DNA of 41,816 bases from Burkholderiaceae bacterium (GTDB lineage Bacteria > Pseudomonadota > Gammaproteobacteria > Burkholderiales > Burkholderiaceae_C): the NCBI GenBank assembly GCA_913776825.1, contig CAJYPV010000005.1, positions 1 to 41,816 on the forward strand. Reading direction: 5' to 3'. The position numbers and the translations under genes are program-made. Positions 1-7,529 of the stretch are shown here, piece by piece. The notes beneath the pieces were generated by a model that was not told the origin of the DNA, ran no database searches, and saw nothing but the letters and a program-made list of their open reading frames with translations. How positions within the stretch are numbered: the stretch's first letter is position 1; every line of letters starts with the position of its first letter.

Positions 1-123
1 CGCACGTTGATCCCTATGGCGAAGTTTGAGCGCCTGGGAAGGTTGCTCGCATGACGTGCATTGCACCTCACCGACTGGTCCCCCTGACGCAATCGCCGCT
101 GTCAACATGACATGCCCGTTCGC
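1..123. other. Distal flank of the outer IS3-family element
   Basis: This stretch lies beyond the stop codon of the interrupted IS3-family orfB and should include that element's terminal region and perhaps flanking DNA. I could not find a clear inverted-repeat match to the sequence upstream of orfA near 5515-5545, so the element's boundary is unresolved. I see no gene here. Confidence 0.4.
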
Positions 124-328
124 TTACGACCAGCGGGCTGGATGGCGCTGACGAGCCTGCTCGTAGAGCGCGCTGCGCGCCCCGAGGATCGCCGTGTCAT
201 GGCCTGCATGCCGCTGCGCGGGGCTCACGTAGCGGATGCCGCTATGCCGGTGCTCAACGTTGTACCAACGCGTGAACGCCGCCGCCCAGCCCCGCGCTGC
301 GTCGAGATCGTCGAAGCCGCGCTCGGGG
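124..328 (-). pseudogene. IS3-family transposase orfB, 3' part (split by IS21)
   Basis: Reading leftward from 328 the minus strand encodes the C-terminal end of an IS3-family DDE transposase: residues beginning RGFDDLDAARGW, then TRWYNVEHRHSGIRYVSP, ending with a TAA stop at 126-124. This is the classic end of the rve integrase core (WYN..RHSGI..). It has no start of its own. It matches in frame the 5' part at 4238-5023: from 5023 to 4238 is 262 codons and from 321 to 124 is 66 codons, so precise removal of the insert plus one target-duplication copy would restore a 327-aa OrfB. The break is thus a simple insertion with no later decay visible. Confidence 0.9.
322..328. repeat. Target-site duplication of IS21 element, left copy
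   Basis: The 7 bases CTCGGGG here are repeated directly at 4238-4244, exactly flanking the IS21-family element whose termini are TGTCAAGGG at the left and TGACA at the right. IS21-family elements normally generate duplications of 4-8 bp. Confidence 0.88.
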
Positions 329-365
329 TGTCAAGGGTCGCCCAATTTTCCCCACCCATGGTCGT

Positions 366-1214
366 CTAAATTTCCCCACCCGGTTGGGTAGCTGTGTCGT
401 CTTGTGATCGGACGAGCCCGGCCTTGAGCTTGTCCTTCAGGCGGTAAGAGTTGCCGCGGATGTTCATCGTCACGGCGTGGTGCAGCAGCCGGTCGAGGAT
501 GGCGGTCGCGATGACGCGGTCGCCGAAGACCTCGCCCCAGGCACCGAAGCTCTGGTTGCTTGTGAGCACCATCGGGCCGCGCTCGTAGCGGCGACTGATG
601 AGCTGGAAGAATAGGTTGGCCCCGATCCTGTCGATGGGCAGGTAGCCGATCTCATCGATGATGAGCAGCCGCGGCGCGGTGTAGAGCTTGAGCTTCTCTT
701 CGAGCCGGCCTTCGGCGTGCGCCTTGGTCAACTTTTCGATCAACGTGGCCGCCGTAGTGAATAGCACCCGGTAGCCCGCCTCAATGGCTTTCATCCCGAG
801 GCTGACAGCCAGGTGGGTCTTGCCCACGCCTGGCGGCCCCAGCACGATGACGTTGTCGCCGTGCTCGATGAAGTGGCAGCTCGCCAGGGTCTGGACCTGC
901 TTGCGGTCGATTGACGGCTGGTAGTCGAAGTCGAAGGTCTGCAGCGGCTTGACGAAGGGGAAGCGTGCCATCGCCGTACGCATCGCAATGTTCTTGCTGG
1001 TCTTGGCCGCCACCTCTTCACTGAGCACCTGCTCCAGGAATTCCGCGTAGGGAAGCTCTTGCTCGGCAGCATGCTGCAGCAGCGCCTCCAGTCGTTCGCC
1101 GCTCTTGAGCAACCGCAGCTTGCGCAGTTGCTCGCCCAGGCGCTCGAGTTGAACTGGTGTCGTCACAGCTACGGCCGCCACCGCGGCGGCAGCTTCCTTG
1201 GCGCTTCTGCTCAT
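366..1214 (-). CDS. istB: IS21-family helper ATPase IstB
   Basis: A 282-aa AAA+ ATPase that assists the IstA transposase in target selection. The Walker A motif GPPGVGKTH and Walker [12 protein letters not shown] are both intact, followed by the sensor-like [15 protein letters not shown], all standard for IstB. The start at 1214 was chosen because its ATG overlaps the istA stop by four bases (ATGA), the usual translational coupling in this family; longer upstream extensions run through istA and are not credible. The gene looks complete, so the element may still be active if its right end functions despite the IS3 insertion. Confidence 0.93.
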   Translation of the reverse strand: MSRSAKEAAAAVAAVAVTTPVQLERLGEQLRKLRLLKSGERLEALLQHAAEQELPYAEFLEQVLSEEVAAKTSKNIAMRTAMARFPFVKPLQTFDFDYQPSIDRKQVQTLASCHFIEHGDNVIVLGPPGVGKTHLAVSLGMKAIEAGYRVLFTTAATLIEKLTKAHAEGRLEEKLKLYTAPRLLIIDEIGYLPIDRIGANLFFQLISRRYERGPMVLTSNQSFGAWGEVFGDRVIATAILDRLLHHAVTMNIRGNSYRLKDKLKAGLVRSQDDTATQPGGEI

Positions 1215-2566
1215 GCTGAGACCTCCACGTTCGCGCGGCTGAGGAGTTGCTCGTAGACCGCCAGATCGCGCACCTCGACGTCGCGAGTTGGCACGCCGGC
1301 CGCATGCGCACGGGGGGCTGCATAGCGCTGGCGGGCATTGCGTGACGAGGCGCCAGGCCCATGTTCGGGTTGCACGCTCAGCTGGCTTCTTCCGGCCAGC
1401 ACCGGATGCTCGGCTACCACTGCGCCACGGTGCCGGATCACCCACGTACCTCCCTCTCGCACCACCTGCACTGTCCGGCCGATCAGCATGAACGGCACCG
1501 AGTAGCGGTTGCCGTCGATGGCCACCAGCCAGTCGTCGGCGACGACCCTATCGCGAACCATCGCCTGCAGGAAGCTCGCGTGATCTGCTGTCGGCACCAG
1601 GGCCTGCGCTTCCTCGGCAAAGCGATCAATGGGTCGCTGATGCGTCGTGCCATGGTCGCGCACATCGGCGATCTCGATCTGCCAGGCGGCCAACTGCTCG
1701 TTGAAGTTCTCCAGGCTGCTGAAGGTGCGCCCTGGTACGAAGTTGCGCTTGACGTACTTCACCCCGGATTCGACCTTGCCCTTGGTCTGCGCCCGATATG
1801 GCTGGCACAGCCGCGGGGTAAAGCCCCAGTGTTCCGCGAATGCTGCGAATGTTGCGTTCAGTCGCGTACGCCCCTCGGCCGAGCCCAACACCACCGTACG
1901 CATGCGGTCATACAGCAATGACTCGCAGCGTCCGCCGAAGTGGGCGAATGCGGCCTCGTGGGCTGCCAGCAGATCAGGCATGCGCTGGCGCAGGAACCCA
2001 AGTGCGAACCCTCGGCGGCTGTAGCCGAGCGTCATCACGAAGACCTGTACCTTGGTGCGAACACCTCCGAGCGAGACCGTCACCTGGCCCCAGTCGCACT
2101 GCGCCTGTTCGCCCGGGCCAGTCTCGAACCGGCGCTGCGTCAACGCGGCTACCGTCGCGTCCATCCGCAACGGCACAACCGCTCGGCGCACGATGACGTA
2201 GCTGCCCGTGAAGGCACGCTGCGACCGAAGCTCCTGCCAGAGGATTCGAGCGGAGTAGTCGACCTCGGGCGCACGCTGGGCCAGCCACTGACGGTGCGGG
2301 TCTAGCAGGCTGCTCGCCTCTACTCGGCGGTACGGTGCCCAGGCTGCTTGTTGCAGACAGCTGCGCACTGTCTTGCGATCCAGGTCAAGCTCCCGAGCAA
2401 TGCCCGAGATGCTGAGGCCTCTCGACCGCCGCTCATGAATTGCTTCCCACTGCTGCAGACCAAGCACAGGCGCCTCCGTGTTCTCCTGGAACACGGAGAC
2501 CGTAACGCCCTTGACGGCGGCACCTTCGATCTGCGGTACATCGGCCGCTTGAACTTCCACTTCCAT
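1211..2566 (-). CDS. istA: IS21-family transposase IstA
   Basis: A 451-aa transposase. The N-terminal region has a helix-turn-helix (RGLSISGIARELDLDRKTVRSCL) and the centre has an rve/DDE integrase core: QCDWGQVTVSLGG supplies the first Asp, LLYDRMRTVV the second, and CQPYRAQTKGKVESGVKYVK the catalytic Glu. The C-terminal part (WLVAIDGNRYSVPF) is the Mu-transposase-like beta-barrel common to IstA. The start at 2566 has an AGGAGC ribosome site just upstream on the minus strand. A 66-residue upstream extension would cross the IS terminal repeat and enter the inserted IS3 element, so it was rejected. Confidence 0.93.
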   Translation of the reverse strand: MEVEVQAADVPQIEGAAVKGVTVSVFQENTEAPVLGLQQWEAIHERRSRGLSISGIARELDLDRKTVRSCLQQAAWAPYRRVEASSLLDPHRQWLAQRAPEVDYSARILWQELRSQRAFTGSYVIVRRAVVPLRMDATVAALTQRRFETGPGEQAQCDWGQVTVSLGGVRTKVQVFVMTLGYSRRGFALGFLRQRMPDLLAAHEAAFAHFGGRCESLLYDRMRTVVLGSAEGRTRLNATFAAFAEHWGFTPRLCQPYRAQTKGKVESGVKYVKRNFVPGRTFSSLENFNEQLAAWQIEIADVRDHGTTHQRPIDRFAEEAQALVPTADHASFLQAMVRDRVVADDWLVAIDGNRYSVPFMLIGRTVQVVREGGTWVIRHRGAVVAEHPVLAGRSQLSVQPEHGPGASSRNARQRYAAPRAHAAGVPTRDVEVRDLAVYEQLLSRANVEVSA

Positions 2567-2654
2567 CGTTCGCTCCTTGGCGTTGATGGGTGGGGAATAT
2601 TGGACGACCACAGGGGGGATGCGGACGATTTCTTGGACTACCTGGAGGTAGTTC

Positions 2655-4181
2655 ATGTATTCATACGCGGACCGGCTTCGAGCCGTGCAGCTGTACGTCA
2701 AGTTGGGCAAGCGCATCGGCTTGACCATCCGGCAGCTGGGATATCCGACGAAGAACGCGCTCAAGACCTGGTACCGCGAGTACGAACAGAGCCACGAGCT
2801 GCGCGCCGGTTACAGGCGGCCCGCGAAGTTTTCCCAGGCGGAGAAGGAACTCGCTGTCGAGCATTACCTTGCGCACGGTCAGTCCATCGCGGCCACCATC
2901 AAGGCGCTGGGTTATCCCTGCCGGTCATTGCTGTCCGCGTGGCTGGAAGAGCTTCATCCGCAGCGCAGGATTGTCATCGGTCGCTCGCAAGAGCTGGCGC
3001 CGGAAGCCAAGCAGTCTGCGGTGATTGCCTTCTGCACGCGGCCGGCCAGCGCACAGGCTGTGGCCGACGAGGTCGGCGTGTCGCGGGGCTCGCTGTACAA
3101 GTGGAAGAATCAATTGCTCGGCCACGACGCACCCGCATCCATGAAGCGCAAGCAAGGCGCCCCTACAAACTCAGATCGAGCTAACCTGGAACAACAGCTC
3201 GAGACGCTGCAGCAAGACATCAGGCGTCTGCAGCTGGAGAAGGACCTACTGAAGAAGGCGAATGAGCTCCTAAAAAAAGAACTGGGCATCGATCAGCAGC
3301 CCCTGACGAATCGGGAGAAGACTCTGCTGGTTGATGCCCTGAGGTCCACCTACACGGTGACGGAGCTGCTGTGCGAAGTGGGTCTGCCGCGCAGCTCCTA
3401 CTTCTACCATCGAGCCCGACTCGGGGCGGTCGACAAGTACGCCGGCGTGCGCGAGGCCATGACGAACATCTTCGAGCGCAACTACCGCTGCTACGGTTAC
3501 CGGCGCCTTCACGCCTCGCTGAGCGATCAGTGCGTGAACGTGTCGGAGAAGGTCGTGCGCCGTCTCATGAAGCAGGAGCGCCTGGTCGCCGCGACGAGCA
3601 AGCGTCGTCGGTACGGCTCCTACATGGGCGAGATCAGTCCTGCGCCTGACAACGTGTTGAACCGAGATTTCAGCGCCGGTGCGCCCAACGAGAAGTGGCT
3701 GACCGACATCACGGAGTTCCAGATCCCGGCTGGCAAGGTGTACCTGTCACCCATGATCGATTGCTTCGACGGCATGGTCGTGAGCTGGTCGATCGGCACG
3801 CGGCCAAACGCCGAGCTGGTCAACACGATGCTGGACGCTGCCATCGACAAGGTCGCCGCCAGTGGCGAGCGGCCGGTGGTGCATTCCGATCGGGGCGGTC
3901 ACTATCGGTGGCCAGGTTGGCTGGCTCGAATCGCTGACGCCAAGCTGATTCGCTCGATGTCACGCAAAGGGTGTTCGCCAGACAACGCTGCGTGCGAGGG
4001 ATTCTTCGGTAGGCTCAAGACCGAAATGTTCTTTGCCCGGGACTGGCTCTCAACGAGCCTGGAAGAGTTCGTGGCGGCGGTGGACGCCTACATTCGCTGG
4101 TACAACGAGGTCCGGATCAAGAGTTCACTGGGCTTTCTCAGTCCCGCTGAGCATCGGCGGCGCCTGGGCATCGCCGCATAA
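2655..4181 (+). CDS. IS3-family transposase, single fused ORF
   Basis: A 508-aa transposase that covers both OrfA and OrfB functions in one reading frame. It has two N-terminal helix-turn-helix segments, a leucine-zipper coiled coil (LEQQLETLQQDIRRLQLEKD), an HTH_21 linker with the SSYFYHRAR motif, and an rve core with WLTDITEF, VHSDRGGHY and CEGFFGRLKTEMF supplying the D, D and E. Unlike most IS3 elements there is no frameshift needed to make the full transposase, yet an A7 run remains at 3273-3279 at the usual OrfA/OrfB junction. A -1 slip there would lead to a stop at 3333-3335 and give an OrfA-like protein. The gene is intact. Confidence 0.92.
   Translation: MYSYADRLRAVQLYVKLGKRIGLTIRQLGYPTKNALKTWYREYEQSHELRAGYRRPAKFSQAEKELAVEHYLAHGQSIAATIKALGYPCRSLLSAWLEELHPQRRIVIGRSQELAPEAKQSAVIAFCTRPASAQAVADEVGVSRGSLYKWKNQLLGHDAPASMKRKQGAPTNSDRANLEQQLETLQQDIRRLQLEKDLLKKANELLKKELGIDQQPLTNREKTLLVDALRSTYTVTELLCEVGLPRSSYFYHRARLGAVDKYAGVREAMTNIFERNYRCYGYRRLHASLSDQCVNVSEKVVRRLMKQERLVAATSKRRRYGSYMGEISPAPDNVLNRDFSAGAPNEKWLTDITEFQIPAGKVYLSPMIDCFDGMVVSWSIGTRPNAELVNTMLDAAIDKVAASGERPVVHSDRGGHYRWPGWLARIADAKLIRSMSRKGCSPDNAACEGFFGRLKTEMFFARDWLSTSLEEFVAAVDAYIRWYNEVRIKSSLGFLSPAEHRRRLGIAA
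3273..3279 (+). promoter_or_regulatory. A7 slippery run with reversed frameshift outcome
   Basis: Seven A residues lie at the point where IS3-family elements normally shift -1 from orfA to orfB. Here frame 0 reads straight through to the full-length transposase, whereas the -1 frame meets TGA after 18 codons at 3333-3335. If slippage occurs it would produce a truncated, DNA-binding-only protein instead of the transposase. Confidence 0.45.
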
Positions 4182-4237
4182 CCAGTCCAAGTTTTTGTCC
4201 GCATCCCCAGGTGGGGATTATTCGGCGACCACTGACA

Positions 4238-4244
4238 CTCGGGG
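4238..4244. repeat. Target-site duplication of IS21 element, right copy
   Basis: CTCGGGG, the direct partner of bases 322-328, follows the terminal TGACA of the IS21-family element. Confidence 0.88.
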
Positions 4245-5023
4245 AACTCCGGTCGGTACTTCGCGGTGCGGAACAGGCTCTCGACGAAGGCGTTGTCGTC
4301 GCTCACGCGCGGGCGCGAGTACGAGGGCTTCACGCCCAGCCAGTTGAGCATCGCCACCACCGTAGTGGCCTTGAGCGTGGCGCCGTTATCACCGTGCAGC
4401 ACGGGTCGGCGCGGCATGGCGGCGATGCCTTCAGCAAGGGCTGTGCGATGCACCAGGTGGGCGGCGTGCACCGAGTCGTCGCTGTCATGCACCTCCCAGC
4501 CCACGATCTTGCGGCTGTACAGGTCCAGGATCAGGTAGAGATAGAACCATCGGCCAACCACGCTGGCCGGCAGGTAGGTCATGTCCCAGCACCACACTTG
4601 GCCCGGCGCCGTGGCGATGTGCGTCGTTGGCTGCCGCATGGCGCGAGGCGGCTTGGCGCGCCCTCGTCGTGCGGCCTGCCCGTGCTCGCGCAACACGCGG
4701 CGGAAGCTGGATTCGCTGGCGATGTACACGCCTTCATCCGCCAGCATGGGCACGATGCGCGCAGGCGGCAGGTCAGCAAAGCGCGGCTCGTTGGCCACGC
4801 GCAGAACCTGCTCACGCTCTGCCTCAGTCAGGGCGTGCGTTGGGACGGGCCGCACGGCTTGCGGGCGCGCATCTCCCATGACAAGACCTGCCCCAGCTTT
4901 CCAGCGCTGCAGCGTTCTCACGTCGATCCCGGCGATCTCGCACGCCAGGCGCAGTCGAGCGCCATCGCGGTGCGCTTGCGTGATGTTGCGGACCAGATGT
5001 CGGCGATCTTCGAGGCCGATCAT
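4238..5023 (-). pseudogene. IS3-family transposase orfB, 5' part (split by IS21)
   Basis: This is the first 262 codons of an IS3-family OrfB. It holds the HTH_21 region and most of the rve integrase core: VWCWDMTYLPA has the first Asp, PVLHGDNGATLK the second, and NAFVESLFRTAKYRPEFPE the catalytic Glu. After PEFPE the reading frame runs into IS21 sequence and continues with unrelated residues to a chance stop near 4088. The missing C-terminus is found at 124-321. The ATG at 5023 overlaps the orfA stop by four bases, but the natural product is probably the OrfAB fusion made by -1 frameshifting at the A7 run at 5062-5056. Confidence 0.9.
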
Positions 5024-5493
5024 TCGTCCTCGTCCTTGTGGAAGATCGCCTCGAGTTTTTTTGACAGCACCAACAGTGCCGTCGTCTCAGCCAGCGCAGC
5101 ATTTTTGCGCCGCAGGTCACGCTCAAGTTCCTTGATGCGACGTCGATCCTGCTTGGTCTGGTTCGGGCTTGCGCGCATCTCCTCTGGCGCGGCCAGGGCC
5201 TGGGTGGCGCTCTCGCGCCATGACTGCAAGTCCTTCAGGAACACGCCATTGGCACGGCACCAGGCCGCCTTGGCTGACTCGTCCATCGCAGCGGTGACCA
5301 GCACGGCATCAAACCGCGCTGCGGCCGTCCACACCTTCTTGCCTGGCGACTGCGCCAGAGCCTCGCTGTGCCAGCGCTGCAGCGTGCTCACGCTGACGCC
5401 AACCTCTCGCGCCACTTCCTCCGCTGGCGCGCTTTCAGGCGGCAGCATGCGCGCTACAGCCTTGTCCTTGAATGCTTGTCCGTACCTTGCCAC
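5020..5493 (-). CDS. IS3-family OrfA (HTH protein)
   Basis: A 157-aa OrfA with an N-terminal helix-turn-helix (AEEVAREVGVSVSTLQRWHSEAL), a second HTH-like segment (CRANGVFLKDLQSWRESA) and a C-terminal coiled coil (DRRRIKELERDLRRKNAALA). It is intact and lies directly upstream of the broken orfB. On the coding strand a run of seven A residues (5062-5056) lies in codons for LSKKLE; a -1 shift there leads into an open frame that joins orfB at its MIGLED start, the standard IS3 arrangement. Confidence 0.9.
   Translation of the reverse strand: MARYGQAFKDKAVARMLPPESAPAEEVAREVGVSVSTLQRWHSEALAQSPGKKVWTAAARFDAVLVTAAMDESAKAAWCRANGVFLKDLQSWRESATQALAAPEEMRASPNQTKQDRRRIKELERDLRRKNAALAETTALLVLSKKLEAIFHKDEDE
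5056..5062 (-). promoter_or_regulatory. Programmed -1 frameshift run (A7) between orfA and orfB
   Basis: On the minus strand this is AAAAAAA inside the end of orfA. OrfB lies in the -1 frame relative to orfA, and the -1 frame from this run stays open into orfB, so an OrfAB transposase would be made by slippage. Confidence 0.65.
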
Positions 5494-5703
5494 TGTCGTC
5501 CTTCATCGCTGCCCCCATTGTCGGATTTATCGGGGCGACAACTATTCTGACGCGGGGGGATTGCGCGTGAGCGACGAAGGCTATTTCAGCCTCTTCTCTT
5601 AATGCCCGAGTCCTCAAGCGGACGTCTACTGCCGTCGTGTTTCGTATGCCAACTCGCACCCAGCGACTTGGCTATGGCGCGCAACCCGACGTCGCGCGAA
5701 GGT

Positions 5704-5719
5704 GGCAGGTGGTCCTGCC
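5704..5719. other. Candidate oriT hairpin with nic-like sequence
   Basis: GGCAGG-TGGT-CCTGCC is a perfect 6-bp inverted repeat with a 4-base loop. Its right arm reads GTCCTGCC, close to the YATCCTG/C nick core of IncP-type origins. In IncP plasmids oriT lies just upstream of traK, which is the position here relative to the traK-like gene at 5923. The match is short, so this is only a candidate. Confidence 0.3.
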
Positions 5720-5827
5720 TTACCAATTGCTATTGAGTTCGAGGTCTCCAGCCGGGTGATTTGCAAATATTTACACAAAACAAATGCATATATAAATCAA
5801 TTACTTGGAGTGGCCTGATGAATCAGC

Positions 5828-5860
5828 ATTACGTCGGATTACGTTCAATTAACGTTAATT
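5828..5860. promoter_or_regulatory. Phased repeats and palindrome, candidate TraK/StbA-type operator
   Basis: ATTACGT occurs at 5828-5834 and again at 5838-5844, and ATTAACGT follows at 5848-5855, so the units recur exactly every 10 bp, one helical turn. The last unit is part of the perfect 14-bp palindrome AATTAACGTTAATT (5847-5860). The array sits 63-95 bp before the start of the first tra gene. Arrays of short direct repeats upstream of stbA in R388-like plasmids, and the TraK-binding zone of IncP oriT, have this setting. Confidence 0.5.
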
Positions 5861-5922
5861 TCACAGTTGGCTTAAAAGCACCATGCTTTACAGAATGCTG
5901 TGAACTCGATTGAATTCGGTTT

Positions 5923-6303
5923 ATGCCAAGCGAAAGAAAGTTGCCGATAGACGATTTCGTGCGAACGAACAGGCCAAATGGCAAGGTGTCTGCACTGTTG
6001 GACTATCTGCCTGAAATTCTGACCTTGCGGAGTAAGAAGTACACCTTGCAGCAAATCTGTGAATGGTTGAGCGCAAATGACGTTCGCGTCACCGTCCAAG
6101 CACTCTCGAAATTTCTGATTGTAGAAAATCAAAGAGCGCTAGGCAGTAAAGGAGGCCAGAAGCCAAATATCAATGCCATCCCTGCGGCCAAACAGCGTGC
6201 CAAAGAACTAAACCGCAACCCCCTGCTTTTGCGGGTGGAGGGTGCAAAGGATGCGGGAACCTATAACCCAGTTCCAGCGAAGATAGAAATTTCGGAAGAC
6301 TAA
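5923..6303 (+). CDS. TraK/StbA-position small DNA-binding candidate
   Basis: A 126-aa basic protein directly before the TraL/StbB-type ATPase, where IncP plasmids have the oriT-binding TraK and R388-like plasmids have StbA. Residues about 20-65 (VSALLDYLPEILTLRSKKYT, then QQICEWLSANDVRVTVQALS) resemble the helix-turn-helix seen at the start of such proteins: a segment predicting a motif that recognises a short repeat. The C-terminus is polar and probably disordered. The stop codon TAA is immediately followed by the ATG of the next gene, so the two are co-translated. Function is inferred from gene order and the HTH-like pattern, not from a strong sequence match. Confidence 0.6.
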   Translation: MPSERKLPIDDFVRTNRPNGKVSALLDYLPEILTLRSKKYTLQQICEWLSANDVRVTVQALSKFLIVENQRALGSKGGQKPNINAIPAAKQRAKELNRNPLLLRVEGAKDAGTYNPVPAKIEISED

Positions 6304-7038
6304 ATGAGCAACGTTCACTTCATTCTTCAAGGCAAAGGTGGCTGCGGAAAATCGCTCGCCGCTACCCTTCTTGCCCAGTATCTGAGGAGTTCGGGTCGAA
6401 GCCTGATTTGTGCCGACACCGATCCGGTAAATGCAACGTTCACTCAATACAAGAGCTTGGATGTTGCCCACGTCGATATCGCTCGCAACGGCACTGTCGT
6501 TCAGAGTAAGTTTGATCAGATCATGCAAGTTATCATGGAGTCTGATTGCGATGTCGTGATGGATAACGGCGCCTCCACGTTCCTGCCTCTTACGAAATAC
6601 CTGGCGGAAAACGATATCTTCCAAATATTCGCAGAGGCAGGAAAACGGGTGTTTGTCCACTCCGTCTTGACAAGTGGTCAGGCGAAAACAGATACGTTCA
6701 ACGGTTTCCGAGAACTTGTGTCTCGCATCGGTGGCGGCGCCAAGATAGTGGTTTGGGAAAATGAGTTCTGGGGCCCCATTGACTACGAGGGTCACCCATT
6801 GCAGCGGACCGCCGTTTTTCGTGACGCCCAAAAGGCAGGAAAGATTGCTGGCTGCGTCAAGATCATCGATTGGAGTCATAACGACGCTTTCGCAGAGGCC
6901 GTTCAGCAAATGACCCAGGCGCATTTGACGCTGGATGAGGTCGAAGCTTCTGCCGACTTTAATTTCGTTGTCAAGAATCGCCTGCGCAAGGTTGTTGGCG
7001 GTGTTTTCAACGAGCTTGACCAAGTCGCTTGGCAATGA
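6304..7038 (+). CDS. traL: TraL/StbB-type ParA-like ATPase
   Basis: A 244-aa P-loop NTPase of the TraL (IncP) / StbB (R388) family. The deviant Walker A motif lies at the extreme N-terminus (LQGKGGCGKSLAA, about residues 8-20), followed by CADTDPVNATFTQYK, VVMDNGASTFLPL (Walker B-like) and VVWENEFWGPIDYEG, all familiar blocks of RP4 TraL. In related plasmids it acts with TraK/StbA in positioning plasmid DNA or aiding conjugation. It begins one base after the upstream stop and its TGA overlaps the next ATG (ATGA, 7035-7038). The gene looks intact. Confidence 0.85.
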   Translation: MSNVHFILQGKGGCGKSLAATLLAQYLRSSGRSLICADTDPVNATFTQYKSLDVAHVDIARNGTVVQSKFDQIMQVIMESDCDVVMDNGASTFLPLTKYLAENDIFQIFAEAGKRVFVHSVLTSGQAKTDTFNGFRELVSRIGGGAKIVVWENEFWGPIDYEGHPLQRTAVFRDAQKAGKIAGCVKIIDWSHNDAFAEAVQQMTQAHLTLDEVEASADFNFVVKNRLRKVVGGVFNELDQVAWQ

Positions 7039-7529
7039 CTAGGAGCCGGATCGTCGTTTCAACCGCCTCGCTGAAGCTGGGCATCCCTGGCAGGGACCCC
7101 CTTCGACTTCTTATGGATGCGATCAGGCAAGCCGGTTCAGCCCCAACCATTGCGGAGCGCCGAACGACAGTCATTAGGCTCCTTTCAGAGCATGGGGTTC
7201 GCATTGATGACCAAGACCCTCTTTTTGATCTGGCAGATGCCTATGGCGCCCACTATAGAAAGATCGCGGGTGAGACGGTCGCGAGCGCTCTAAAGCGCTC
7301 ACGAAAAGGGCCTCCTGCGGCGTCTCTTTGGCCAATTGCGATCGTCTCTGCTAGCGCTGCGTGGGCGGCTGGCTTAGTTTTCGGGCCAGTCCTCTTTATG
7401 CAGCAAGTTGAACCTCGATATGCCCTAGTGGGATTTATCTCAATGTTGTTTGGAGGGCTCCTCGTTGGTGCAATGGGTTGGTTTATTCTAAGAGCCAACG
7501 AAGAAGGAGGAAGTGATGCTGGCCGATGA
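7035..7529 (+). CDS. TraM/StbC-position inner-membrane protein
   Basis: A 164-aa protein with a soluble N-terminal half and two predicted membrane segments at about residues 95-120 (SLWPIAIVSASAAWAAGLVF) and 128-152 (ALVGFISMLFGGLLVGAMGW). The ATG at 7035 was chosen over an upstream TTG because it overlaps the traL stop by four bases. Third in a traK-traL-traM or stbABC-like order, so a transfer-associated role is inferred from position. I do not recognise strong family motifs. Confidence 0.6.
   Translation: MTRSRIVVSTASLKLGIPGRDPLRLLMDAIRQAGSAPTIAERRTTVIRLLSEHGVRIDDQDPLFDLADAYGAHYRKIAGETVASALKRSRKGPPAASLWPIAIVSASAAWAAGLVFGPVLFMQQVEPRYALVGFISMLFGGLLVGAMGWFILRANEEGGSDAGR

Larger units (their letters stand above)
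2613..4208 (+). mobile_element. IS3-family element inside the IS21 right end
   Basis: A single-ORF IS3-family element bounded by imperfect inverted repeats: the left end reads GGGGATGCGGAC then CTTGGACT, and the right end read in reverse gives GGGGATGCGGAC then CTTGGACTGG. CAG occurs at 2611-2613 and again at 4208-4210 and may be the 3-bp target duplication; runs of G at the boundary make the exact ends uncertain by one or two bases. It separates the two tandem terminal repeats of the host IS21 element. Confidence 0.85.
329..4237 (-). mobile_element. IS21-family insertion sequence (istAB), itself interrupted
   Basis: The element carries istA and istB on the minus strand and is bounded by a 7-bp direct repeat. 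Its left end has two tandem copies of a terminal repeat containing TTTCCCCACCC (about 347-357 and 371-381); its right end has two matching copies starting GGTGGGGAATATTGG (from about 2589) and GGTGGGGATTATTCGG (from 4210). The right-end copies are separated by about 1.6 kb of an IS3-family element. Without it, the two repeats become adjacent, as expected of IS21 ends, which carry several tandem transposase-binding repeats. Confidence 0.9.
5544..5922. other. Non-coding region upstream of the tra genes
   Basis: No convincing gene lies here. The first part is GC-rich and may hold remains of DNA cut by the IS3 element. From about 5735 the sequence becomes strikingly AT-rich (TTTACACAAAACAAATGC, TATATAAATCAATT), which would suit a promoter and origin-of-transfer region. 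It contains a perfect GGCAGG/CCTGCC hairpin at 5704-5719 and three phased repeats ending in a 14-bp palindrome at 5828-5860, described separately. Confidence 0.55.

Noticed and set aside
112..369. 85-aa plus-strand frame at the left edge
   Set aside because: It is the antisense of the split orfB end and extends into the IS21 terminus.
4211..5602. 463-codon plus-strand frame over the IS3 orfA/orfB
   Set aside because: Antisense to clear transposase genes and crosses the IS21 insertion junction; no motif.
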